This document shows, piece after piece, positions 6,743 to 13,276 of a stretch of 18,067 bases of DNA. A program made the translations under genes and the position numbers. This stretch comes from an uncultured Oscillospiraceae bacterium (GTDB lineage: Bacteria > Bacillota > Clostridia > Oscillospirales > Oscillospiraceae): NCBI GenBank assembly GCA_910587395.1, contig CAJULJ010000053.1, positions 1 through 18,067 on the forward strand. Reading direction: 5' to 3'. The notes below the pieces were generated by a model, which saw only the letters and a program-made list of their open reading frames with translations, ran no database searches and had not been told where the DNA came from. The first letter of the stretch is position 1. Every line of letters begins with the position of its first letter.

Positions 6743-7651
6743 CTAAAATAATGTCAGTTGTCCATTGGGTCCTTCATTGAGCGGCGGGGGTGCCGGGGCA
6801 TCCGGCAAACCCATTGGTGACTGTTCAGTCCGTGGGGGTGTTTGCCCCAAACGCTGAATCTGCCGCTGCTTTGACGCAAACAGCGCATCAATGTTTTCCA
6901 TCGCCAGTTTCATCCGCTCACACTGTATCCGCCCACACCAGGTTTCATGATACAGCGCCGGCGTCAGCCAAAGCTCCTGTTCCGAATCAGGAGCAATCAG
7001 CAGCGGGGAACTGCCGGCCCCCACCAAAGGATGCCGGAACGCATCCGCCACCACAACATAACCCGCGCAGCCCAAAAGCGACAATTGGATATAGCACATC
7101 ATTGCCGCCGTTCGGTCAATGTCCTGCGCCACATAGAGGGACTCGGTTGAGCCAAATTCCCTGCGCGCCATAATATTCCGCCCGGCAATCAGCAGGGCCC
7201 CGGCACCGCAGCATGGGTCGTGGATGCCTACCCAGCCCTTTTCCGCAATGCGTACCTCAATACCGCTTAACTGCATTTCCGCCACCATTCGACTGACGCC
7301 ATAAGGGGTAAAGAACTGGCCCTTCCAATGGCTGCCCAGATTTAGGCGCATGAAAATTTCGCCGAGGAAATCCTGTTCCGGGTCAGCCTCCAACGCATTC
7401 ACAATCAGAGCAAACAGCTGGGGAAAAATCTGCTGTTCCCTTTTTTTGTACTGCTTGATGATGTTCAGATATTCCCGCTCCCGGGCATCGTGCGTTGTTC
7501 CTTCCAGGTCAAAGGCATTCGAGATCGCAATGGCGGACATTGTGACAAAATCCGTCCAAGCCTGCCAGTTGCTTTTGACATTGCACAGTTGGGAAAACAG
7601 GCTGACGAACTCTTTCTGGCAATCCTTACATAGGGCTACGTGGCCCATCAC
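6743..7651 (-). CDS. N6-adenine DNA methylase-like protein lacking a visible NPPY motif
   Basis: The product is 302 residues. It has the HsdM/N6-methylase N-terminal signature GQFFTPYGVSRMV (111-123) and SAM-binding motif I DPCCGAG (145-151), then an acidic QDID (176-179) and CYIQLSLLGCAGYVVV. Catalytic motif IV, (N/D)PP(Y/F), expected about 40-60 residues later, is not seen; that region reads DAFRHPLVGAGSSPLLIAPD. It may therefore bind SAM or DNA without methylating, or use a divergent site. The C-terminal ~40 residues are Pro-rich and end GQLTLF, which fits the beta-clamp-binding consensus QLxLF; a clamp gene lies in the same operon. The start is GTG 7651 (AAGGAG 8 bases upstream) or ATG 7648 (11 bases). 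A Cys pair, CKDC, lies near the N-terminus. Confidence 0.82.
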   Translation of the reverse strand: MMGHVALCKDCQKEFVSLFSQLCNVKSNWQAWTDFVTMSAIAISNAFDLEGTTHDAREREYLNIIKQYKKREQQIFPQLFALIVNALEADPEQDFLGEIFMRLNLGSHWKGQFFTPYGVSRMVAEMQLSGIEVRIAEKGWVGIHDPCCGAGALLIAGRNIMARREFGSTESLYVAQDIDRTAAMMCYIQLSLLGCAGYVVVADAFRHPLVGAGSSPLLIAPDSEQELWLTPALYHETWCGRIQCERMKLAMENIDALFASKQRQIQRLGQTPPRTEQSPMGLPDAPAPPPLNEGPNGQLTLF

Positions 7652-7675
7652 AATTCAAGCTCCTTTCCCAAATTG

Positions 7676-7707
7676 GCATGGCGGGAGGGTCGCCCCTCCC
7701 GCCATGC
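7676..7707 (-). promoter_or_regulatory. 14-bp perfect stem-loop with GNRA tetraloop between ssb and the methylase-like gene
   Basis: The arms 7676-7689 and 7694-7707 are perfectly complementary, with a four-base loop reading GCGA (a GNRA type) on the coding strand. It begins 6 bases after the ssb stop. No U-run follows (CAATTTGGG), so it is not a standard terminator. A role in mRNA stability, processing or partial termination inside the operon is more likely. Confidence 0.75.
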
Positions 7708-7713
7708 GTTCCG

Positions 7714-8169
7714 TCAGAACGGCAGGTCGCCGTCGTCGTCCGCCAGATCCGCGAAGCTGTCGCCGCCGAGTCCGAAGCCCTCCGGCAACTGAAAATCGTC
7801 GTCTTTCCCGGCCTTGGCCTTGTCCCCGGCGTTCTCGCTGTCCTTGGGCTTGCTGTCGCCAAAATAGACGCTGGACGCCAGGATCTCCGCGCTGCGGCGC
7901 TTATTGCCCTCCTTGTCCTTCCAGTCCCGGAGCTGGAGCCTGCCCTCCACCACGGCCATGCGGCCCTTGGCGAAATACTTGCTCACAAACTCGCCGGTGG
8001 AACGCCACGCCACGCAGTCGATGAAGTCGGTCTCCCGCTTATCGGTCTCCTTGTTCTTGTAGTCCCGGTCCACCGCCACGGTGAAGCTGGCCACGGCGGT
8101 GCCCGCCTGGGTGTGCCGCAGCTCCGGGTCACGGGTCAGACGGTCCATCACAACGATGTGGTTCAACAT
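7714..8169 (-). CDS. ssb: Single-stranded DNA-binding protein
   Basis: The product is 151 residues. An OB-fold spans ~1-104: MLNHIVVMDRLTRDPELRHT, SFTVAVDRDY, FIDCVAWRSTGEFVSKYFAK, VVEGRLQLRDW. A Lys/Asp/Ser-rich linker follows, and the tail ends DDDGDLPF, the standard acidic C-terminal tip that recruits SSB partners. Length and layout are those of a normal bacterial SSB tetramer subunit. It coats ssDNA during replication, repair or transfer. The ATG at 8169 has AGGAGG 9 bases upstream. The gene sits between the MoxR and methylase-like genes. It is very probably an element-borne SSB rather than the host's, which is usually found between rpsF and rpsR. Confidence 0.95.
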   Translation of the reverse strand: MLNHIVVMDRLTRDPELRHTQAGTAVASFTVAVDRDYKNKETDKRETDFIDCVAWRSTGEFVSKYFAKGRMAVVEGRLQLRDWKDKEGNKRRSAEILASSVYFGDSKPKDSENAGDKAKAGKDDDFQLPEGFGLGGDSFADLADDDGDLPF

Positions 8170-8189
8170 AACATTTTTCCTCCTTATTT

Positions 8190-9584
8190 TTATTGCAGCG
8201 CCGCAAGCTGCGCCAGCGGCGTGCAGGTGAAGCCCACCGCCTCATGGGCCTTCCGGTTGATCTGCTCCAGATCCGCCAGCAGGGTATCCGTCAGAGACTT
8301 CTCGGCGTCGGACTGGGCGGCGGTCGCCAGCTTCTGCTGCTGGTGGTACAGCCGCAACAGTTCCCCCCGCAGCTTGATAAGCGCCTTGCTGCCCGCGACG
8401 GGTTTGTCGGGGTCGGCACTGTTGGCGTTAAATTCCCTCTGCACGTCCAGGACCATGGCCCGGATGCTGTTCACCTTGTCCTGCATGGGGTTGACGCACA
8501 TACGCTCCAGCACGGATTCCACCGCGGGTCGATCCCCCGGCTTCTGCCACAAGTAGTTCTTCAGCGCCAGCAGATCCTGGGGCTCCACCCGGTCATGGCC
8601 GGACAGCCACGCCTTGGCCTGGGCGATGGGATAGTAGTTGAGATACTTGCGGTCAGAGACGGAAATCCCGTCCTTCCTAAGCTGGCACAGGATGTCGTCC
8701 GCCAGTTCGTTCACGGCGTCGGGCACGGGGATGGCCGCCACCTCGCCCTGCATCCGCTCCAGTTCATCCAGGGTGATGGACGCGGTGATCTGTCCCGCGC
8801 GCCCCGCCTGCTTGTCCGCCAACACCGCCAGCCGCTTGGCGCGGTCCGCGATGTTGTCCGTCACCACTTTCAGCTCCAGCCGGTCATAGAGGGCCTCCAG
8901 GATCTTCTCCTGGGGGTCGTTGAAGTTGGGGATCTCATTGGACGCCGCGAAGAAGGAGATGGCGGGGATGGGATAAGTACGGCCCTCGTTGGTGTATTTG
9001 CGCTCGTTGAGGGCGGTGAGCAGGGAGTTCAGCACCCCGTCATTGCACTTGAAGATCTCGTCCAGGAACACAATGTCCGTCTCGGGGAGCTTGCCGGAGG
9101 TGTTCACCTGGGGCTGACCGGTGTAAAGTGCCGCCAGGGCCGCCCGGTAGGTTTCCAGCTTCCCGGTGTGCTTTTTCAGCGTTTCAAATATGTCCGGCGT
9201 GTCTTTCTGCCCGGGCAGGCTGTCCACCAAACACTTCAAATTGAAGCGCAGGTTTTTGTAGACATCATCGCCATCCGTGGCAGCCTCCGGCACATTGCCG
9301 GGGAGCAGGCTGGACAGGTCGATGCGCCCGAAAAGCTGTTCCTCATCGGTCTGCTTGGACAGCAGGCGCTCAAACTGCCGGGCGCCGGTGATCCGGGCGC
9401 GGAACTGGTTGATGGCGTAGCTCTTGGCCTGGCCGGGCGCGCCCAGGATGAACAGGTTCTTCCGGGTGAGCAGGGCGATGGCGATAGCCTCCACCAGCTC
9501 CTCTCGCTCCGCCACCTGGGCGTTCACGTCGGCCATGACGGCCAGCATACGGTTGCGCAGGGTTTGCTTCTTTTGATTCGGCAT
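8190..9584 (-). CDS. MoxR/RavA-type AAA+ ATPase
   Basis: The product is 464 residues. The AAA+ module shows Walker A GAPGQAKS (48-55), Walker B IVFLDEIFKCN (171-181), sensor 1 FFAASNE (211-217) and LYDRLELK (232-239), in which Arg235 is a candidate arginine finger. The C-terminal half (LAVLADKQAGRAGQIT onward) has the helical lid and a family-typical helical tail, as in RavA. MoxR ATPases remodel protein complexes together with VWA-domain partners, and a ViaA-like partner is encoded downstream in the same operon (4043-5626). Unusually, five other genes lie between the pair. The ATG at 9584 has AGGAG 7 bases upstream. Soluble cytoplasmic protein; the substrate is unknown. Confidence 0.92.
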   Translation of the reverse strand: MPNQKKQTLRNRMLAVMADVNAQVAEREELVEAIAIALLTRKNLFILGAPGQAKSYAINQFRARITGARQFERLLSKQTDEEQLFGRIDLSSLLPGNVPEAATDGDDVYKNLRFNLKCLVDSLPGQKDTPDIFETLKKHTGKLETYRAALAALYTGQPQVNTSGKLPETDIVFLDEIFKCNDGVLNSLLTALNERKYTNEGRTYPIPAISFFAASNEIPNFNDPQEKILEALYDRLELKVVTDNIADRAKRLAVLADKQAGRAGQITASITLDELERMQGEVAAIPVPDAVNELADDILCQLRKDGISVSDRKYLNYYPIAQAKAWLSGHDRVEPQDLLALKNYLWQKPGDRPAVESVLERMCVNPMQDKVNSIRAMVLDVQREFNANSADPDKPVAGSKALIKLRGELLRLYHQQQKLATAAQSDAEKSLTDTLLADLEQINRKAHEAVGFTCTPLAQLAALQ

Positions 9585-9597
9585 GGTTTTTCTCCTC

Positions 9598-9774
9598 TCA
9601 TTCCACCGACAAATCGATTACTTCCACGTACTCGTTGTAGCATTGTTCACATGACAGGTTGTTTTTGGGCTGATGTCCCATCACTTGCAGCAGGGCGGTG
9701 TATAGCAAAGCGTCCCGCTCCGTCCGAAAAGGCGCTGTCTCCAACTCGCAGCCACAGAGTACGCAATGCTCCAT
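9598..9774 (-). CDS. Small zinc-ribbon protein (58 aa)
   Basis: The product starts MEHCVLCGCELETAPFRTER and ends SCEQCYNEYVEVIDLSVE, giving a CxxCxC...CxxC pattern typical of a small zinc ribbon. I recognise no specific family. The start at 9774 is chosen because the protein then begins right at the zinc motif; ATG 9810 would add 12 unlike residues and has no well-spaced SD. The SD at 9774 (GGGCGG/GGTGG region) is weak. It ends 13 bases before the MoxR gene start, so it is in the same operon. Confidence 0.65.
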   Translation of the reverse strand: MEHCVLCGCELETAPFRTERDALLYTALLQVMGHQPKNNLSCEQCYNEYVEVIDLSVE

Positions 9775-9822
9775 GACCACCGCCCACCCAGAGCCGCCGT
9801 CAAGCGGCATGACCTGATAGCG

Positions 9823-10083
9823 TCAGGCAGTCTGGCGCAGTTTCTCTACCGGCATATGGAACAGCGGCACAATTCCAGCACAAACCTCATTTCCCCGGTC
9901 TCTCAGGCGCGTGTTCTCCGCACGCAGCCTGGTCAGCTGCCAGCGCAGATACTTCATGTCCGCGTTCTCCTCCTGCTCCAGCTCATGGATGCGGGCCCGC
10001 AAAAGCGCAGTCCTCCAATTCCGGTTGCCCCGATGGATGAAGAAGGACAGATACCGCCGAAAGCGGTCCAACGCCACCCTCAT
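9823..10083 (-). CDS. Basic coiled-coil hypothetical protein (86 aa)
   Basis: The product begins MRVALDRFRRYLSFFIHRGN and is Arg-rich, then has a heptad-like stretch (RARIHELEQEENADMKYLRW, then LTRLRAENTRLR, ~29-60) that should form a coiled coil. The C-terminus is uncharged. Its ATG overlaps the stop of the upstream gene as ATGA, so translation is coupled. High Arg content and the coiled coil suggest nucleic-acid contact or dimerisation (inference). No known family is recognised. Confidence 0.65.
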   Translation of the reverse strand: MRVALDRFRRYLSFFIHRGNRNWRTALLRARIHELEQEENADMKYLRWQLTRLRAENTRLRDRGNEVCAGIVPLFHMPVEKLRQTA

Positions 10084-10583
10084 ACGCCGGCGCCCCCTGG
10101 ATAGACGGGCACGGGCATAATGGTGTAGCCCAAGTACCCGTCGCTGTCCACCTCCTCAAAGCTGAAACAGATCAAATCCCCCTCCGCGTAGGACGTGGTG
10201 TAGGTGGGCGTTACCTTGAACGAAGAATTGGCGCCCACGTCGTCCAGCATTTTTCGGATCAGGACGCTTTTGTCGCTGGAGATACCCAGCGCACTGTTGT
10301 TCCTATCACACGATCCATCGTAGATGTAATACAGCACGTACAGCTTTCCCGTTTCATCGGGAACGGACGGGCTGACAGGCTCCAACACATCCAACGGCAG
10401 GCATTTTGTGCCTTCTTCCCCAAAATCGCACTGGGCCGTAGGGGCCTCATTATCCTCAGAGCGGATGGCGAGGATGGTACAGAACAGCTCGCCATTGTAC
10501 TCCCGGGAACACCAGGCTGTGCCGCCGACGGCAAACACTTTACCTCCGGCTAAAAAGGTCTGGCCCGCTTTATCAAAAACCAT
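10080..10583 (-). CDS. Hypothetical protein (167 aa), beta-rich
   Basis: The product begins MVFDKAGQTFLAGGKVFAVG. It continues with strands rich in aromatic, Gly and Asp residues (GELFCTILAIRSEDN, KLYVLYYIYDGS) and ends VPVYPGGAGV. No catalytic motif, signal peptide or membrane helix is evident, and I recognise no family. The ATG at 10583 is well supported by AGGAGG 7 bases upstream. It lies between the sigma-like gene and the coiled-coil gene, and its stop overlaps the latter's start as ATGA. Confidence 0.7.
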   Translation of the reverse strand: MVFDKAGQTFLAGGKVFAVGGTAWCSREYNGELFCTILAIRSEDNEAPTAQCDFGEEGTKCLPLDVLEPVSPSVPDETGKLYVLYYIYDGSCDRNNSALGISSDKSVLIRKMLDDVGANSSFKVTPTYTTSYAEGDLICFSFEEVDSDGYLGYTIMPVPVYPGGAGV

Positions 10584-10601
10584 ATTTTTTCCTCCTCTGC
10601 A

Positions 10602-10961
10602 TTACGCCGCCAGATAGTCCCGGTAGAGTTCGCTGTCCTCCCGGATGGCGTCCAGGGAGATGACCTTCCCCCGCCGGAAATCCTTGGGCGCGCCGGTGAT
10701 GCCGGTGAGACGGCGCACCTCCTTGCAGTTGAGCAGCTCGTACTTCAGCTGGGCGTAGATGCGCTTCTTCAGATCCCCCTTGGCCGGGTCGTAGGTATCC
10801 ACGCAGCGGATCAGCCGGATGGCCAGCTGCTGGTACACATCGTCCCGCTCCAGGCGCGCGGCCTGGAGCAGCGACCAGTTCTGCCGGATCACAGTGTCAA
10901 TGCAATGGAGGTGTTCCTCCACAACGCGGTTGCGTTCGGTTAAATAAATGATGTTATCCAT
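10602..10961 (-). CDS. Sigma-70 region 2-like protein without region 4
   Basis: The product is 119 residues. About 18-80 (HLHCIDTVIRQNW, then RDDVYQQLAIRLIRCVDTYD, PAKGDLKKRIYAQLKYELL) resembles region 2 of sigma-70 family factors: the DDVYQ helix and the YDP..G loop before a basic helix. The rest (VRRLTGITGAPKDFRRGKVI, SLDAI) contains no region 4 helix-turn-helix. The protein is therefore a lone region-2-type domain, perhaps a half-sigma, an anti-sigma decoy or a core-RNAP-binding regulator. The ATG at 10961 has AAGGAG 8 bases upstream. It follows a 69-base gap containing a GC-rich hairpin, the largest gap in the operon upstream of the VWA gene. Confidence 0.75.
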   Translation of the reverse strand: MDNIIYLTERNRVVEEHLHCIDTVIRQNWSLLQAARLERDDVYQQLAIRLIRCVDTYDPAKGDLKKRIYAQLKYELLNCKEVRRLTGITGAPKDFRRGKVISLDAIREDSELYRDYLAA

Positions 10962-10984
10962 TTTTATGGCTCCTTTGTATTTTG

Positions 10985-11002
10985 GGGGCCGGGAACGGCC
11001 CC
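10985..11002 (-). promoter_or_regulatory. GC-rich intergenic hairpin upstream of the sigma-like gene
   Basis: GGGGCCG/CGGCCCC (10985-10991 and 10996-11002) form a 7-bp stem with a four-base loop. It lies between the 295-residue gene stop (11031) and the sigma-like gene start (10961). On the - strand it is followed by CAAAATAC, not a U-run, so it is at most a weak terminator; RNA processing or pausing is possible. Confidence 0.55.
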
Positions 11003-11030
11003 GATGTGTGTTGGCGCTTTCGGACGGCGG

Positions 11031-11918
11031 TCAGCCATCCTGTGTCAGCCCTTCTTTTTCAAGCTGCCGCCAGTACTCCGCCTCCAGCTCGCTTTGCGGC
11101 GTATAACGGTGGATATCCTGGTTGACACACTGACTCGCATAGTAGTGCAGCACACCGCACAGCTCGCCCATGATCTTCTCGCTCTCCAGATCCCGCCTCA
11201 GCGTTTTCAGGCTGCCGATGTGAAGGGAATAGCACCCGAGTTCATCAAACTTGCCTTTCAGGTAGCAGCTGATATAGATGCCCTCACTGCCATAACTAAG
11301 GACGGGTACAAAATCAAACTCATAAGCAGTGATCTCCGCTTTTTCATTCATGCCTTCCTCGTGCTCACAGGGCAGATGGTAGTCCAGGATGGCCTTGGCC
11401 CGGTCAAAATCGCCGCTGGCCTCCGCCAACCGGATCGCCCTGCTGAACAGGCTGCCGCCGGTGTCCCGGAGCACCTCGGTATGCTTCTCCGGCGGGAAAT
11501 TCTTTTCCAGCCAAAGCCAGGCCTGTTCCCGGTCCCAGTCGTTAAACAGGTTCAGAAATTCCCTGCTGCGCTGGAACTGGGATTGGTTATCGTGCCAATT
11601 GTAGAACTCGCCGCGCTCCAGACCGGCGCAGTAGTAGTCCAGGATCACTTTATAGGGGCGGGCGGTCTGCACCGTGTCATAGACCGCCTTCATCAGATCG
11701 TCCCCGGCCAGGCCCTTCGGGACCTCAATGACCTCCTCCAGTTCACCGCCGCAGTTTTTGCAGCGGCCCATCAGGCTCACGCCCCGGCACTCGCTGAGCT
11801 TGAAATAGTTCAACGCCCAGCCCGTGGGGATAAAGTTGTCGTTGTAAAAGTTGGCGGCGGCATCAGGCCTGCCCACCAGGTGATGGCAGCATCCACAGTA
11901 TCGGTTTATCATGCTCAT
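11031..11918 (-). CDS. Hypothetical protein with N-terminal Cys cluster (295 aa)
   Basis: The product begins MSMINRYCGCCHHLVGRPDA and has a second pair, RCKNCGG, at about 52-58. Together they resemble a split zinc-binding site (Cys8/10/11, Cys53/56). The remainder is Trp/Tyr/Glu-rich, with helical segments such as WDREQAWLWLEKNFPPEKHT, and shows no known domain. The ATG at 11918 overlaps the upstream stop as ATGA; ATG 11912 has a better SD distance (AGGA, 9 bases). The family is unknown, and its presence in the operon is the only clue to role. Confidence 0.7.
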   Translation of the reverse strand: MSMINRYCGCCHHLVGRPDAAANFYNDNFIPTGWALNYFKLSECRGVSLMGRCKNCGGELEEVIEVPKGLAGDDLMKAVYDTVQTARPYKVILDYYCAGLERGEFYNWHDNQSQFQRSREFLNLFNDWDREQAWLWLEKNFPPEKHTEVLRDTGGSLFSRAIRLAEASGDFDRAKAILDYHLPCEHEEGMNEKAEITAYEFDFVPVLSYGSEGIYISCYLKGKFDELGCYSLHIGSLKTLRRDLESEKIMGELCGVLHYYASQCVNQDIHRYTPQSELEAEYWRQLEKEGLTQDG

Positions 11919-12469
11919 TCTTCCTTTCTTTTCCCTTCAACATCAGCCGGCTGTACCCGCGCACGGTCAAAAGAGTACAGGGGGATCACTTTGCCATAGT
12001 TCAAATAATAAAAATAATAGGGATTCAGGCCGTCGTCGATCTCAATGACCTCCCCGTATTCCAGTTCCACCCCAATATTGAAAAAGAGATTTTCCATAGA
12101 TTCCTTCTGCGCGGCGTCATAGAACTGCCTGGCGGTCAGGCCGAGGGTCGTTTCACAGCGCAGCTGGTAGCGGGACGCCGAGGCGGAGACAGACGCGTCC
12201 GGCCTGTAGTCCCTCCGATTGAGGCGCCAATCCAGGAACTCGTGCTCCTCATCCACAAAGCCGTAGACGCGGCACGCCGGCGGCGAGATCAGCCGGGGGC
12301 ACCACTTAGGCGGCTTGTACTTGGGATCGGACGAGCGGAACCGCTTGGCTTTCCGCTTTTTAGGGAAGCCGTTGCAGTAGCGGGTCTGGATAAGGCCCGT
12401 CCCCACCGCCTCGTGGTACGGACAACTGGGGCAGGACGGCTTTGGGAAGGTGTATTTCTGCTTTGCCAT
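11915..12469 (-). CDS. Hypothetical Cys-rich protein (184 aa)
   Basis: The product begins MAKQKYTFPKPSCPSCPYHE. Cys13/16, Cys32, Cys57 and Cys66 may form a metal site within a basic N-terminal region (KKRKAKRFRSSDPKYKPPKW). The C-terminal part is acidic and Tyr-rich (IGVELEYGEVIEIDDGLNPY, then YFYYLNYGKVI). No family is recognised. The ATG at 12469 directly abuts the preceding TAA stop, with a GGGGAGGG SD 7 bases upstream. It overlaps the next gene by 4 bases. Confidence 0.7.
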   Translation of the reverse strand: MAKQKYTFPKPSCPSCPYHEAVGTGLIQTRYCNGFPKKRKAKRFRSSDPKYKPPKWCPRLISPPACRVYGFVDEEHEFLDWRLNRRDYRPDASVSASASRYQLRCETTLGLTARQFYDAAQKESMENLFFNIGVELEYGEVIEIDDGLNPYYFYYLNYGKVIPLYSFDRARVQPADVEGKRKEE

Positions 12470-12628
12470 TTACGGGCCCTCCCCGACGATGCCCCGGCGG
12501 GCATCCTCCGCCAGTTGCTCCATCCATTCACAGACAAATTCCCGGTCGCTTTCGTGAAACAGCGATAAGAACAGGCCGGTAAAGCAGTCCATGCCACCCG
12601 GCAGGCGCTCATTGCTGTCCAGCCACAT
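12470..12628 (-). CDS. Small hypothetical protein (52 aa or shorter)
   Basis: The frame contains MWLDSNERLPGGMDCFTGLF and ends CEWMEQLAEDARRGIVGEGP, and its TAA is immediately followed by the next gene's ATG. It overlaps the upstream Cys-rich gene by 20 bases. Neither ATG 12628 nor ATG 12592 (40 residues) has a strong SD. Support comes from the gapless fit in the operon and ordinary amino-acid composition. No family is recognised. Confidence 0.5.
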   Translation of the reverse strand: MWLDSNERLPGGMDCFTGLFLSLFHESDREFVCEWMEQLAEDARRGIVGEGP

Positions 12629-12869
12629 CTGGAACGTCCGGCGTGGACTGGGCGGGCAGCTCATCCCCGTAGCACAGGCGCTTCCCGCAGACACGGCACC
12701 GGCCAATCCGGCACAGGTAACGTCCCTCTTCCGGCTCCAGCGTGGTATACTCCAGATCAAAGCCGGTAAGCTCAAAATTACATACAAGATGGTGAATCCG
12801 CTCGTCCAACTCACCCGTTTTCCAGTCAACACAGGTGCATAACGGTTCCTCACGCTCACAGTCCCGCAT
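12609..12869 (-). CDS. Small Cys-rich protein (86 aa)
   Basis: The product begins MRDCEREEPLCTCVDWKTGE. It has a C-terminal CRIGRCRVCGKRLCYGDE cluster (~53-70), so zinc binding is likely. The start at 12869 has GAGGAGG 7 bases upstream; ATG 12872 is only 4 bases from the SD. The start overlaps the stop of the DUF3268 gene, so translation is coupled. The family is unknown. Confidence 0.65.
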   Translation of the reverse strand: MRDCEREEPLCTCVDWKTGELDERIHHLVCNFELTGFDLEYTTLEPEEGRYLCRIGRCRVCGKRLCYGDELPAQSTPDVPDVAGQQ

Positions 12870-13273
12870 CATGCCGCCTCCTCGTTTTTCATTTTTTCGC
12901 ACAGATCAATGACCTTCTGGCACTGATCCATCTCAAACCCACCGATGTGGGCGCGGCCGTCCGGCAGACGCAGCGCCTGCGCCAACCAACGGTACGCCCC
13001 TGTCCGGCTCATCTGCCCGCTTTTCCAGAGCACATCGAACCTGCGGTGGGCTTCCATCCGCTTCAGCCGCAACACCTCGTTGGCCACGTTGCCAAGGGCC
13101 CTGGTCGAACCCTTGTGGCAGCCCACCCGGGCGTTGCAGTTCTGGCACTGGTAGACAAACTCGCCCTCCATGCCCAGCCGCCGGGTGGACTCGCCATAGA
13201 CGGCGCTGGCGGGGATCAGTTTGATCACGCCGCCGCAATAACGGCAGATATCGTTCTCTTTCAAACGCCGCAC
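12869..13273 (-). CDS. DUF3268 family zinc-finger protein
   Basis: The product is 134 residues with the DUF3268 layout. CRYC (Cys10/13) and CQNC (Cys43/46) bracket VYGESTRRLG...FVYQC. They are followed by GCHKGSTRALGNVANEVLRL, then the FDVLWKSGQMSRTGAYRWLA helical part and a HIGGF...CQKVIDL end. DUF3268 is a zinc-finger-containing family often seen in phages and mobile elements; its function is unknown, and nucleic-acid binding is a fair guess. It begins 4 bases after the sliding-clamp stop. It belongs to the same transcription unit as the clamp and helicase. Confidence 0.85.
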   Translation of the reverse strand: MRRLKENDICRYCGGVIKLIPASAVYGESTRRLGMEGEFVYQCQNCNARVGCHKGSTRALGNVANEVLRLKRMEAHRRFDVLWKSGQMSRTGAYRWLAQALRLPDGRAHIGGFEMDQCQKVIDLCEKMKNEEAA

Positions 13274-13276
13274 CCC

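Noticed and set aside
6743..7651. A functional type I or II restriction-modification system
   Set aside because: No specificity subunit or endonuclease is adjacent, and the catalytic motif IV is not visible.
8193..9776. A 527-codon + strand frame opposite the MoxR gene
   Set aside because: It lies antisense to a gene with clear AAA+ motifs and good SD; its composition (His/Gly/Val/Leu-rich, low complexity) is the usual antisense shadow in GC-rich DNA.
11004..11999. A 331-codon + strand frame opposite the 295-residue Cys-cluster gene
   Set aside because: The - strand frame fits the operon with an ATGA overlap and SD; the + strand frame has shadow-like composition.
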